A DNA stretch of 64,000 nt from Terriglobia bacterium. GTDB taxonomy: Bacteria; Acidobacteriota; Terriglobia; JAIQFV01. Location: assembly GCA_020073085.1 (NCBI GenBank), contig JAIQFV010000002.1, positions 71,586-135,585 on the forward strand, written 5' to 3'. Below the pieces are notes generated by a model that saw only the letters and a list, made by a program, of their open reading frames with translations, had not been told where the DNA came from and ran no database searches. Within the stretch, counting starts at the first letter, position 1. Each line of letters begins with the position of its first letter. Below are positions 17,477 to 25,694 of the stretch, one piece after another. The translations under genes were made by a program, and so were the position numbers.

Positions 17477-17927
17477 CGAGCCACTCGATCCGGTGTCGGC
17501 AAGGGCCTGAAGCGGGTTGGATCAATGCAGTCGGTCAAGATTCTACAGGCCGGAATCGAGCAACGGCCCATCGAGACTTGGCCGTGGCAAACAGATCATT
17601 CAGCGGCCATCTACGGGTGCCGCAGACATGCGTTCTTTGCATGTCTGCGATTGAGAGTCCTGCGGTCTCGTGCCACATGAGAGACCGTCTCCGCTTTTCC
17701 TATCACCAATCCCCTATTACCTAAAACCTATCACCCTGACACCTGACACCCGGCACCCGACACCTTTATATTCGGTTCTTGAACTTTGATCTGCTTTTCC
17801 CTATCACCTATCCCCTATTACCTATCCCCTAATAAGCCTCCTTGAAGCTCAACTCTCGATCTGAGACAATGCTCCCCTCCTGGCGTCAATACTAAAGATC
17901 GTCTCTAATTCACGTGGAGGCTCGACA
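17477..17927. other. Intergenic repeat tract with copy c
   Basis: 450 bases with the palindromic repeat copy c (17615-17649) and two tracts of TATCACC/TATTACC units (about 17694-17735 and 17795-17835). GACACC/GGCACC triplet-like runs lie between them. No gene seen. Confidence 0.7.
17615..17649 (+). repeat. Palindromic intergenic repeat, copy c
   Basis: The 29-base hairpin (17621-17649) is identical to copy a, 3.2 kb away. It is again followed by a TATCACC-type tract about 45 bases downstream. Confidence 0.8.
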
Positions 17928-18479
17928 ATGGCTAAGTGGACTTTTGAACCCGGACATACCGCAGCCGAATTCCATGCTCGGCACATGATGGTGACCTATG
18001 TCCGCGGACACTTCAAGGATGTGCACGGATCACTAGAATTTGATCCCGAAAATCCGCGGGTAGCTTCTGTCGAAGCCACAATAGACGCCAAAGGAATCTG
18101 GACGGGAGAGCCAGCGCGGGATGCCCATCTGCGCAGCGGGGACTTTCTTGATGTGGACCACTATCCCCACATCACTTTCAAAAGCAGTCAAATTGCGCTG
18201 GTCGGCGATCACGATTACATCGTCACGGGGGATCTGACCATCCGTGGAGTGACTCATAAAGCCACCCTGAATGTTCGTTATTTAGGTCAGTGGAAAACAC
18301 CCTGGTGGGAAGATGGCGTGGACAAAGGGCCGAAGACGCGTGCGGGTTTTGTTGCAGAAACCACCATCAATCGCCATGACTTTGGTGTAAGCTGGACCAG
18401 CATGTTGGACCGAGGGGGTATCGTCGTAGGAAATGAGGTCCACATCACCATTGATGCCGAGGCAATACTGGAAAGTTAA
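17928..18479 (+). CDS. YceI-family protein
   Basis: 183 residues, typical size. Family blocks seen: 'WTFEPGHTAAEFHARHMMVT' at the N terminus, 'HLRSGDFLDVDHYPHITFKS' in the middle and 'DFGVSW' near the end. The fold is a lipocalin-like barrel that binds isoprenoid lipids in characterised members. There is no signal peptide, so this copy is probably cytoplasmic. GTGGAGG lies 10 bases before the ATG. It is monocistronic. Confidence 0.9.
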   Translation: MAKWTFEPGHTAAEFHARHMMVTYVRGHFKDVHGSLEFDPENPRVASVEATIDAKGIWTGEPARDAHLRSGDFLDVDHYPHITFKSSQIALVGDHDYIVTGDLTIRGVTHKATLNVRYLGQWKTPWWEDGVDKGPKTRAGFVAETTINRHDFGVSWTSMLDRGGIVVGNEVHITIDAEAILES

Positions 18480-18656
18480 TGATTAATGTAAGGGAAAATG
18501 AAGCCATCCGGGCCAGACCGGGATCCAGAACCAACCGGAGGCATTTTGGCGAATGTCCTTTTGTCCCGATGTGCCCCCAAGAAGTCTTCTTGACCCGAAT
18601 TCTGCCGATGCCAGTGGGTCGTGAGCCGCTCTGCTGAGGCGATGGTTTGCTTTGGT

Positions 18657-18693
18657 AGCCCCGCCGGGCGTCTTGTGCCCGGCGGGGGCTTTT
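18657..18693 (+). terminator. Strong rho-independent terminator
   Basis: AGCCCCGCCGGGC (18657-18669), loop of seven bases, GCCCGGCGGGGGCT (18677-18690), then TTT. The stem is 13 pairs with one bulge. It lies about 180 bases after the YceI gene. Confidence 0.75.
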
Positions 18694-18837
18694 GCCAGCG
18701 GATTTCTACCAGTTAGACCCCACGAACCCAAAGAAGTCGCTTGCTGGTCTCAAATCTCCAATCCCAGATCAATATCCTCTTCGACCACCTCCCTGAAAAG
18801 CCCGCGGTCATAATCCGCTCTGACAGCCCCGCTCCCT

Positions 18838-18944
18838 TTCAATCCCCCCGACGGGAGTTGGGGGACGATTCAATTACCGCCTACCGGGACCTCTCCCTCA
18901 TTCTGTCTCAATCCTCCCGACGGCAGCCGGGAGATGATTCAGGT
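18838..18944 (+). repeat. Two tandem related hairpins
   Basis: Unit 1 (about 18838-18876) and unit 2 (about 18907-18944) share the order TCAATCC-CCC/TCC, CGACGG, a purine-rich centre, GGGGA/GGGAG and GATTCA. Each can fold with C-runs against G-runs. The terminator-like hairpin at 3784-3813 has the same general plan. Confidence 0.45.
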
Positions 18945-19248
18945 ACAACCTCCAAAACAAAACCGCCGACCTTTTTGAAGTAGCTTCGTGGCCCTATTGC
19001 CGGGGATCAGGACATTTTTCCAAGTCAACCGCAGGCAAGCAGGGGGAATGGTCAGTCCCCGCTTTAGCGACACGCGGGATTTGAATGATCCACCAGCTGC
19101 CGTTGGTGGCATTCTCAAGTCGGACCTGGTCTGTCGGTAGGCTGAACCTGAATAATCCACTCCGCCGGGGCGGACCGGTGGTGGGATTACAATCCTCGCA
19201 TGATGGGCGATTAGCGGCCTAATTTAAAGGAAAGTGGATGGGTCGCCG

Positions 19249-19376
19249 GGGTGCCGCAGGCATGTGTTCTGTGCATGCCTGCGTCTGCCAGAGTCCTGAA
19301 GACCGCCGCTGGGCGGAGCAGCGCCTTCAGGGACCGTTCTTCGCTGACATGAAAAAAACACATGTCCGCGGCACCC
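19249..19376 (+). repeat. Palindromic intergenic element, copy d, with terminal inverted repeats
   Basis: Starts GGGTGCCGCAGGCATGTG and ends with CACATGTCCGCGGCACCC, inverted repeats matching at 16 of 18 positions over a 128-bp element. An internal hairpin (19255-19283) has CGCAGGCATG against CATGCCTGCG. Confidence 0.75.
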
Positions 19377-19532
19377 GCTGTTTTCTTGGATTGGAATTTG
19401 GAAAGGGCTGACCCGGGGTGTTTTCGTTGCCGCAGTGGTCTTTTTCGTGAGTGTGGCAGGGCTATAGATATCTTCTAAACCGCAAACAAAAGCCCCCCCC
19501 GCAAAAAACCGCGGGGAGGCTACCAAAGCTCG

Positions 19533-19595
19533 CTTTGATTGGGTTTTGGAATTTGGTTTTCATTTGGAATTTGGCGGTTTGGAATTTGCTTCTCA
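19533..19595. repeat. TTTGGAATTTGG-type degenerate repeat
   Basis: Five imperfect units of TTTGGAATTTG(G/C). Same family as 6655-6735 (opposite strand) and 20748-20822. Confidence 0.6.
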
Positions 19596-19794
19596 AGTTG
19601 AGCCCCCCAAACCTCCTGTGCTATCTTCTCTTCGCAACATCGGTCGGCGAACGCGTGTTTCCTCTGCACGGACCGGTACCATTCCCCTTGTCGGCCCATA
19701 CCCATCAAACACTCGGTGAGGGGTACTTCTTTCCATCTCATTGGTTGAGTGTCAGTAATTCACCAATGGAGTTGTGCCCGGTAGCCTCAAGACC

Positions 19795-19878
19795 ATGACA
19801 CCCGAAGAAAAAGCCCGCGAGATCATCGACAAGCTGCCGGCAGATGCGGCGGGGCATTTCAAGATAAAGAAAACGTAA
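19795..19878 (+). pseudogene. Remnant resembling the N terminus of a type I restriction (HsdR-like) subunit
   Basis: An ATG at 19795 opens 27 codons beginning MTPEEKAREIIDKL, the opening seen in many HsdR/EcoEI-type restriction subunits (MTPEQKARxxID.LL). The similarity stops after about 15 residues and the frame ends at 19878. The recognition rests on a short stretch. Confidence 0.35.
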
Positions 19879-19993
19879 ATCTCTGCGCCTCTCGCGGTGT
19901 TGCTGTGCGCGAAGCAAAGAAGCAGTCATGAAGGCGCCTGAAGTGAAAGCTCGGTTGGAAAACCCTATACATCATTTTTGATGTTGACCAAGC

Positions 19994-20341
19994 ATGGAAT
20001 TCAGCGTAGGGTTTTATGTATCCACTTCCGGAAACTGCCCCGTCCGGGATTTCCTGGAAGGTTTGAAAGCGCGTGATCCTGAGGATTTTGCAGCTGTGTT
20101 GGCTGGATTGGATAAGCTCCGTAACCGCGTCAACCATCGGCCGCCCCTGTCGAAGCCCCTGGGAGACGGTCTGTTCGAGTTGCGGCACGTGGGGAAGCTG
20201 AACACTCGGGTGATTTATTTTTTCACGAAGGGCCGGCGTATCGTAGTGGTCCATGGCATTCGCAACAAAAGGCAAGAAATTGCGATGCGGGACCGGGCCG
20301 TCGCGTTTGCGCGTATGCGCGACTGGCTGTCGAGACAGTAA
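19994..20341 (+). CDS. HigB-type (phage Gp49-like) toxin
   Basis: 115 residues. 'GNCPVRDFLEGLK' near the start, 'LSKPLGDGLFELR' in the middle and 'RVIYFFTKGRRIVVVHGIRNK' are the marks of the Gp49/HigB branch of the RelE superfamily. It is followed after three bases by an XRE-type antitoxin gene; toxin-first order is usual for higBA. These toxins cut mRNA in the ribosome. Confidence 0.88.
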   Translation: MEFSVGFYVSTSGNCPVRDFLEGLKARDPEDFAAVLAGLDKLRNRVNHRPPLSKPLGDGLFELRHVGKLNTRVIYFFTKGRRIVVVHGIRNKRQEIAMRDRAVAFARMRDWLSRQ

Positions 20342-20344
20342 ACC

Positions 20345-20707
20345 ATGAAAAAAACCAATTTCGATATCTATCTGGAAAGGCAGTTGAAAGACCGGGGGTT
20401 TGCCGAGCGCTTCCGCAGGGCAGGGGAAGCCTGGGACGTCGCCCTCCAGATTGCCTCACTTCGGAAAGGGGCCGGATTGTCACAGAAAGATCTGGCAAAG
20501 CGATTGAGGACGTCGCAGCAGCAAATCAGTCGGTTGGAGTCGCCATGCTACGAGGGACACTCGCTCAGCATGCTGCGGCGCGTTGCCACTGCACTGAGCG
20601 CCGAGCTACACGTGATTTTGAAGGCGACCGAGCCTCCGGCGGCCTTGGCAGTAGCAGAAGCGCGCGCCAGTTACGCACGACGGAGAAAGCGATCCAAGGG
20701 AATTTGA
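20345..20707 (+). CDS. HigA-type XRE antitoxin
   Basis: 120 residues. A helix-turn-helix of the XRE family spans about residues 38-90 (LRKGAGLSQKDLAKRLRTSQQQISRLE). The N-terminal 35 residues probably contact the toxin. The basic C terminus (RRRKRSKGI) is unusual but short. It starts three bases after the toxin stop and should autorepress the pair. Confidence 0.88.
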   Translation: MKKTNFDIYLERQLKDRGFAERFRRAGEAWDVALQIASLRKGAGLSQKDLAKRLRTSQQQISRLESPCYEGHSLSMLRRVATALSAELHVILKATEPPAALAVAEARASYARRRKRSKGI

Positions 20708-20747
20708 TCGGAGCAGGTAGTGTCTTGTCTTGAGACTGTGAGGATTG

Positions 20748-20822
20748 GTGGTTTGGAATTTGGAAATCTATTTTGAATTTGGTTTTTTATTTGGAATTTG
20801 GATATTGGAATTTGCTTTTCCT
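20748..20822. repeat. TTTGGAATTTGG-type degenerate repeat
   Basis: Six imperfect copies of TTTGGAATTTG. The 3' end of the minus-strand hypothetical gene reads through it, producing a meaningless Asn/Lys/Pro-rich tail. Confidence 0.65.
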
Positions 20823-21937
20823 TTGTGACTCCCATGAATGATGACTTGACACGAATTCTGGAGAGCAAACGCGCCTTGCGACGAAAGCTTGCTTCCCTCC
20901 CCGTGGCCGAAAAGCTGCGGATGCTCGATGACCTTCGCCAATGCACACTCATCCTTCGGCTGTTTCGTGGAGATCAAACTTTCCACCCTGGCCCACAGCT
21001 TGGACTCCTGACCCCTCAGATTGTCCAAGTGCTGTTCCCTGGCGAGGGCTGCCTCATGTTCGCGGCGAGCCTTCTCTATGGCGCGTTTGTCGGCCTCGAG
21101 TCGGCTTCTCTCCTCAAAGCAGGCCTTGGCCGATTGAAGAAGAGCGCCCACGGTTCTGCGGGGTGGTTGATCCATGAGGGCCCCCGACGAACGCTCTCGG
21201 ATGAACCGCAGGAGGATTGCGGAGACCGCGGAATGATCCCCGTTCACGATCAGGGACGCGATGACTTCGTCCTTTTCCCGGGCAGGAAGGCGGGCTACCC
21301 ACTCCGTGACTTCTTTCGGATGATACTCGGCTTTCCTTAACTGCGGGCTTGACTGGGCGGCGACGTCCAACAGGTCACGATCAATTCGCAGGAATTCGGC
21401 CAATGCCTCTGCCGTGGCGCTGAGTTCTCCGAGCCCCCTCGGCACGGGTGGCTCCAATTCCTCGTCATCTACTTCCCTGTTCTGGACGCAAAGCAGCCAA
21501 CCCAGGTAGAGCGCCCGCAGGTCACCGCGGGCCAATTCGGCGCGCACCGCAAACAAAGCCGAGGAAGGCTCTTCCTCATCATCCCATTCGCCTCCTTCGT
21601 CGTCGGATACGAAGGAAAGGATAACTCGACCGGCCTTCTGACGAACGAATGCGCTGTCTCCAACGCAGTATTGTTGTGCGGTCTCGGGATCGAGGAGCTT
21701 GGAAGGCAGGCGCAGTTTGAGGATGTGCGTGCGCCAGTTGGCGAAGTAGAGGAACGCGTCGAAGTACTTCTCCATCCAGGCTTCTGGGTCGCCCTTGAAG
21801 TCTCCCCAATGGTATTCGTTGACGAAGCTGGTCCGGGAGATGCGAGCGCGGGTGGAATAGCATCGCAGTTTCTCCATTTCCTCGTCGCTGAGCGGCCGGT
21901 CAATGGCTTGGAATTCGTAATATTGATACTCGCTCAT
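20768..21937 (-). pseudogene. Conserved hypothetical protein (MSEYQYYEF family), 3'-truncated
   Basis: The start at 21937 gives MSEYQYYEFQAIDRPL, the opening of a widespread uncharacterised family; the frame extends upstream to 22006 without support. The protein is acidic in the middle (about 110-130) with a long charged coiled-coil-like segment (about 275-320) ending in LISTKQPK. After about residue 327 (near base 20955) the family-like sequence stops and the frame runs into foreign sequence and the repeat at 20748-20822. The 3' part is therefore lost. Function of the family is unknown to me. Confidence 0.6.
20834..20941 (+). pseudogene. Truncated small conserved gene (MNDDLTRILESKRALRR family)
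   Basis: From the ATG at 20834, 36 codons closely resemble the beginning of a short conserved hypothetical protein (RILESKRALRRKLA then EKLRMLD). The match ends at about 20941, exactly where the convergent minus-strand gene also loses its family sequence. The frame continues to 21340 only as antisense of that gene. Confidence 0.5.
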
Positions 21938-22077
21938 GAGGGTTGCCCTTCCGGTGTTTGTGACAGCCCAGGAGTGTACGAGGGTGTTAACGCAAAAACG
22001 ACCCACCCCTGGGGATCAATAGATGAGTCAGCAATCCGGCGGTGTCAAGAGACCATTGTTCGTTTTGTGAAACTCTG

Positions 22078-22225
22078 AAGGGGTTTCGGGATCATCATCG
22101 CATTACGTAACCCCTTCAGGTTGAGACCTGCATGGAAATGAACACTGACCCAGGGTAGCCCCGAAGGTCGGGGCAACCTTGGGCTGTAGTATATAACCCC
22201 TTCGGGGTAGGGTGGCGCTTTCATT
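22078..22225. repeat. Palindrome-rich intergenic element
   Basis: Contains AACCCCTTC near both ends (about 22109 and 22196) and a long hairpin at 22150-22184: CCCAGGGT, GCCCCGA / TCGGGGC, ACCTTGGG. The layout resembles REP/BIME-like dispersed elements. Only one copy is in this window. Confidence 0.5.
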
Positions 22226-22323
22226 CTTGACCCTTTCATTGTTCTTACTCCACTCAACTTTGTCGCCCGCAGATAAGTATGTTATTGTTTCGGCGAACAT
22301 TGGAGCCACCGAGGACGCGCGCG

Positions 22324-23001
22324 ATGAGAGTCAAAATATGTGGAATCCGAGACCTCCAGGAGGCACGCCTGGCCCTGTCTTATGGCGCGGACGCCCTCGG
22401 ATTCCTGGTTGGTCTCAGCTATCGCACTGAAGACGAACTCGAATTGCAAACAGCGCAGGACCTCATTTCAAAAACTCCCCCGTTTGTATCGACGGTCCTT
22501 GTGACGCACCAGGTGGATCTGGAATGGGTTGCTCGAGCATGCCAGCAGAGCGGATGCAGCATTGTGCAGTTGCACGGCGATTTTGCTTTGGCGCAAATTC
22601 CGGACCTGCGTCACATGGTTCCCAACGTGCGGATCATCAAGGCTGTCAATGTTGTGGACGAAAGCGCGATCACACGCGCCGTGGCGGCGGCACAGCAGGC
22701 AGATGCCGTCTTGCTAGACTCCCGCACAGCTACACGGATCGGCGGGACCGGACACACCCACGACTGGACGATCAGCGCCCGTATCGTAAAGGCTGTCGAA
22801 AAGCCTGTTATCCTGGCGGGAGGACTGAACCCGGAGAACGTCGGGAAGGCCATTGAGGTGGTTCATCCCTTTGCCGTGGATGTCAACAGCGGTGTCGAGT
22901 TTCCCGATGGCTCGAAATCCCCCCAGAAGATCGAGGACTTTATCCACATGGCGAAGAAGACCGCAACAAACGTGGGGATTCAGCCGTCATTGGAAGGTTG
23001 A
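22324..23001 (+). CDS. trpF: Phosphoribosylanthranilate isomerase
   Basis: 225 residues, usual length. VKICGIRD at the N terminus, 'VQLHGD' near residue 80, 'LLDSRTATRIGGTGHTHDW' near 140 and 'LAGGLNPENV' near 170, then VDVNSGVE, are the family's active-site blocks (Cys7 and Asp about 137 are the general base and acid). It converts phosphoribosylanthranilate to CdRP in tryptophan synthesis. No other trp gene is in the window, so it is an isolated copy. ATG 22324 rather than the upstream in-frame codons, by homology. Confidence 0.93.
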   Translation: MRVKICGIRDLQEARLALSYGADALGFLVGLSYRTEDELELQTAQDLISKTPPFVSTVLVTHQVDLEWVARACQQSGCSIVQLHGDFALAQIPDLRHMVPNVRIIKAVNVVDESAITRAVAAAQQADAVLLDSRTATRIGGTGHTHDWTISARIVKAVEKPVILAGGLNPENVGKAIEVVHPFAVDVNSGVEFPDGSKSPQKIEDFIHMAKKTATNVGIQPSLEG

Positions 23002-23005
23002 TTGA

Positions 23006-23740
23006 ATGTTTAGCGCCTTCTCCTTCGGCAAAATCATCAAGACAATTCTACCCGGCGCCATCCTCACCGTGGCGCTACTGCTTCTTGCCGAGGGCGCCTG
23101 GGGACTTTTGCGGCCGGGGACCGGATTTTTACTCTGGAAAGTGCCCAAAGACTGGATCACGCCCGTGACCGCAGCGCTGATTCCATTGAGCCTGATTCTG
23201 GGGTTCTCCCTAAACACCTTTGCATGGATGACTTTGAATCGCCACATGCGTGCCCGCAGCGATGCCATGCTTCGGAATACGGTCTTTGCTGCCATGCGCA
23301 AGAAACTTTCCGAAGGGTTATGGGCGGATTCCTCGGAGTATTTTGAAAAGGTCGGCCGTCCGTTCGAAAAGGAATTGTATCCGGACAGGCCACCCTTGGA
23401 GTACTACTACCTGCCGCTGGTTTCCATTACGAATCTGAATTATTTATGGGAGAGCTATTTTTGCTGGTATGAGTTTGATATCAATACGGCCTGCGCTCTC
23501 ATGGTCTCCGCCTTGGCAGCAGGATTCCTGCTCTCGGTGAAGCTCCGGCCGTCTGCTTATCTGCTTTGTGGGGTGGTCCTGCTTTTGGTGGTCGGCTGCG
23601 CCTTGTGCCTCGTGTTGACCCGTGCCGCGGTCAAGAACCTCGTTTCTTATGAGAGAAACCTGGTCCTGCTGATCACATCATCTTTGGCGAAAGCCGCGAA
23701 GAACGCTCAATCCCCGCCCACCAGTGACACGGTTGCCTGA
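23006..23740 (+). CDS. Membrane protein of unknown function
   Basis: 244 residues, four clear hydrophobic segments: about 13-33, 50-72, 158-178 and 183-206. A soluble loop of about 80 residues between segments 2 and 3 contains charged helices and 'PPLEYYYLPL'. It starts five bases after trpF and is likely co-transcribed. No family was recognised. The trpF association may be accidental. Confidence 0.7.
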   Translation: MFSAFSFGKIIKTILPGAILTVALLLLAEGAWGLLRPGTGFLLWKVPKDWITPVTAALIPLSLILGFSLNTFAWMTLNRHMRARSDAMLRNTVFAAMRKKLSEGLWADSSEYFEKVGRPFEKELYPDRPPLEYYYLPLVSITNLNYLWESYFCWYEFDINTACALMVSALAAGFLLSVKLRPSAYLLCGVVLLLVVGCALCLVLTRAAVKNLVSYERNLVLLITSSLAKAAKNAQSPPTSDTVA

Positions 23741-24345
23741 CGGCCCCGCTTTGATTGATAAAATTCTCGGGTCAGGCTTCCGCAATTACACAATAACTGC
23801 CGATCGGTCACAAAAGCTCTGGTGCGGGGAGGCGGGTGGATCGTTCTATTGGTGTTTTATCTGGCGGGGGAGTGCTGCGGCCTCACCATGAAAGAGTTGC
23901 GCGAGGCAGCGCGGCGGTTTCAGCAGCAAATGGAGAGGAATGCGGACTTGGCGGCCCGCTTCGCCCAAGCTGTCTCCACTTTGTGGAATGTGGACGGGCT
24001 GTTGCCGAAATCGAATCGCTGGGTCGGGGGACCCGGCCTACAACGCAAGATCATGGGCTTAAGTTGTAGGCCCCCCCGATGAGTCATCGGGGCCTCACTG
24101 GGTGCACACGAGTTTGAGCAACAGCCCGTGCAAGCCTGACCCTAATTTTCATGAGCCAGTGGTAGGTAATGTAGGGGAAGACTCTCTCTGCTGGGAAATG
24201 ACTGGGAAATGTACTGGAAATGAAACGTGTCTTGTGGAGAGAATGTTTTTGTCCTCAGCCGCGCTAAGTACTTTATTTTAAGATAGAAAGAATAAATGTG
24301 CATTGGTGTTGACTTGGAAATGAAATTGTTTATATCCTGTATTCG
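23741..24345. other. Intergenic region before the Fic gene
   Basis: Around 600 bases. An open frame at 23822-24082 could encode a short coiled-coil peptide but I do not recognise it. The last 200 bases are AT-rich and hold the Fic promoter. Confidence 0.5.
24309..24336 (+). promoter_or_regulatory. Probable promoter of the Fic gene
   Basis: TTGACT (24309-24314), 16 bases, TATATC (24331-24336). The predicted start of transcription (about 24343) is only a few bases before the ATG at 24346, and no ribosome site precedes that ATG, so the mRNA may be leaderless. Confidence 0.45.
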
Positions 24346-25533
24346 ATGATTCGTTACGAAATTCCAAGGCAATGGATTGCATATGACCGTGCGGCCCTCG
24401 TGACCGAGCTTGCAACGGCAAAGGCAGCCGTGCTTGCCTTGACCGCCATTCCGTTTCAAAGAAGCTGGGCTGAACAGCTCCAAGTCATCCAACTCAAGCG
24501 TGAGGTCGCCGGAACTTCCCGAATTGAAGGAGCGGAATTCACTGAGAAAGAACTGGATGAGGCGTTGAAACAAACGCCACAGCAACTCCACACGCGTTCA
24601 CAGCGGCAAGCCGCCGCAGCGGTTGCGACGTATCGATGGATTGCCAAGCTGCAAAATGACCGCCCCATGGATGCGGAACTCATCTGTGAGATGCATCGCA
24701 GAATCATCACGGGGGCCGATGACGATCATTGTCCGCCCGGAAAACTACGGGGTCGGGACGAGAATGTAAATTTTGGAACCCCCAGACATCGAGGCGCAGA
24801 AGGTGGCAGTGAGTGTGAATCGGCATTCAGGGAATTCTGTCAAGCCGTGCAACACGAGTTTCGCGACCATGATCCGTTGATACAAGCCTTGGCGCTCCAT
24901 TATCATTTTGCAGCGATGCATCCGTTTTTGGATGGCAATGGCCGCACCGCGCGCGCCCTGGAGGCGCTGATGCTGCAACGGGCAGGGCTGAGGGACACAC
25001 TCTTTATCGCCATGTCCAATTATTACTACGAAGAAAAGAACAGCTACTTGTCGGCGCTCGCTGCCGTCCGGGCCGACGGGCACGATCTTACGGTGTTTTT
25101 GAAATTCGGTTTGCGCGGGATTGAATCTCAGTGCCAGCGGCTGATGAGGGAAATCAGAACTCACGTCCAAAAGGCGCTATTCCGTAACATGATGTTTGAT
25201 TTGTTTAGACGACTCCGGACACCCCGTAGACGCGTCATGGCGGAACGGCATTTGGAGATACTCAAATTGCTGTTGGACTCCGAGTCTCTCACGCCGAGTG
25301 AATTGACGGCCAAGACTTCGTCGGTTTATCAATCGCTGGCCAATCCTGGCAAGGCACTTATCAGAGATTTGAATTATCTGATCCGTTTGGGAGCGGCAGA
25401 AGTAAAAAGGGGTGACGATAATCGCATTCACATCTCCGCTCATCTCGAATGGCCCACTGAAATCACTGAGACAGAATTCTTCGATCGCGTCAGGCACATG
25501 CCCAAGGCAAGAACGCATAGCTTTTTGGATTAG
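24346..25533 (+). CDS. Fic-domain protein (probable AMP-transferase)
   Basis: 395 residues. The Fic core motif reads HPFLDGNGRTARA (about residues 206-218), with the catalytic His and all phosphate-binding residues present. An N-terminal helix carries TSRIEG (about 58-63), matching the inhibitory (S/T)xxxE(G/N) motif, so the enzyme should be autoinhibited. A Fic_N-like N-terminal domain precedes it and a winged-helix-like region follows (about 300-370). Members AMPylate proteins, using ATP. Neighbouring genes (kinase downstream, toxin modules upstream) give no substrate hint. Confidence 0.9.
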   Translation: MIRYEIPRQWIAYDRAALVTELATAKAAVLALTAIPFQRSWAEQLQVIQLKREVAGTSRIEGAEFTEKELDEALKQTPQQLHTRSQRQAAAAVATYRWIAKLQNDRPMDAELICEMHRRIITGADDDHCPPGKLRGRDENVNFGTPRHRGAEGGSECESAFREFCQAVQHEFRDHDPLIQALALHYHFAAMHPFLDGNGRTARALEALMLQRAGLRDTLFIAMSNYYYEEKNSYLSALAAVRADGHDLTVFLKFGLRGIESQCQRLMREIRTHVQKALFRNMMFDLFRRLRTPRRRVMAERHLEILKLLLDSESLTPSELTAKTSSVYQSLANPGKALIRDLNYLIRLGAAEVKRGDDNRIHISAHLEWPTEITETEFFDRVRHMPKARTHSFLD

Positions 25534-25694
25534 CCCTGCCCAACCACCCGAAACGAACTATCCAGAAAGATAACAGCATGGTGCCAGGCTTCAATAATCA
25601 ATAAGTATAACGATGGCGCCACCTCCGGTGGTACCATCCACGCTTCCACTGAAGACGTAGAAGCCAGACAGGCCTTCGTGCGACGGGTATCCTC

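Larger units (their letters stand above)
18480..19993. other. 1.5-kb non-coding, repeat-rich stretch
   Basis: No intact gene. Contents in order: a strong terminator (18657-18693), a pair of related hairpins (18838-18876 and 18907-18944), the palindromic element copy d (19249-19376), a CCAAATTCC-family tract (19533-19595) and a short remnant resembling the start of a type I restriction subunit (19795-19878). Confidence 0.65.

Noticed and set aside
23822-24082. Short frame with a coiled-coil-like segment after the membrane protein gene
   Set aside because: No clear ribosome site, abrupt ends, no recognised family.
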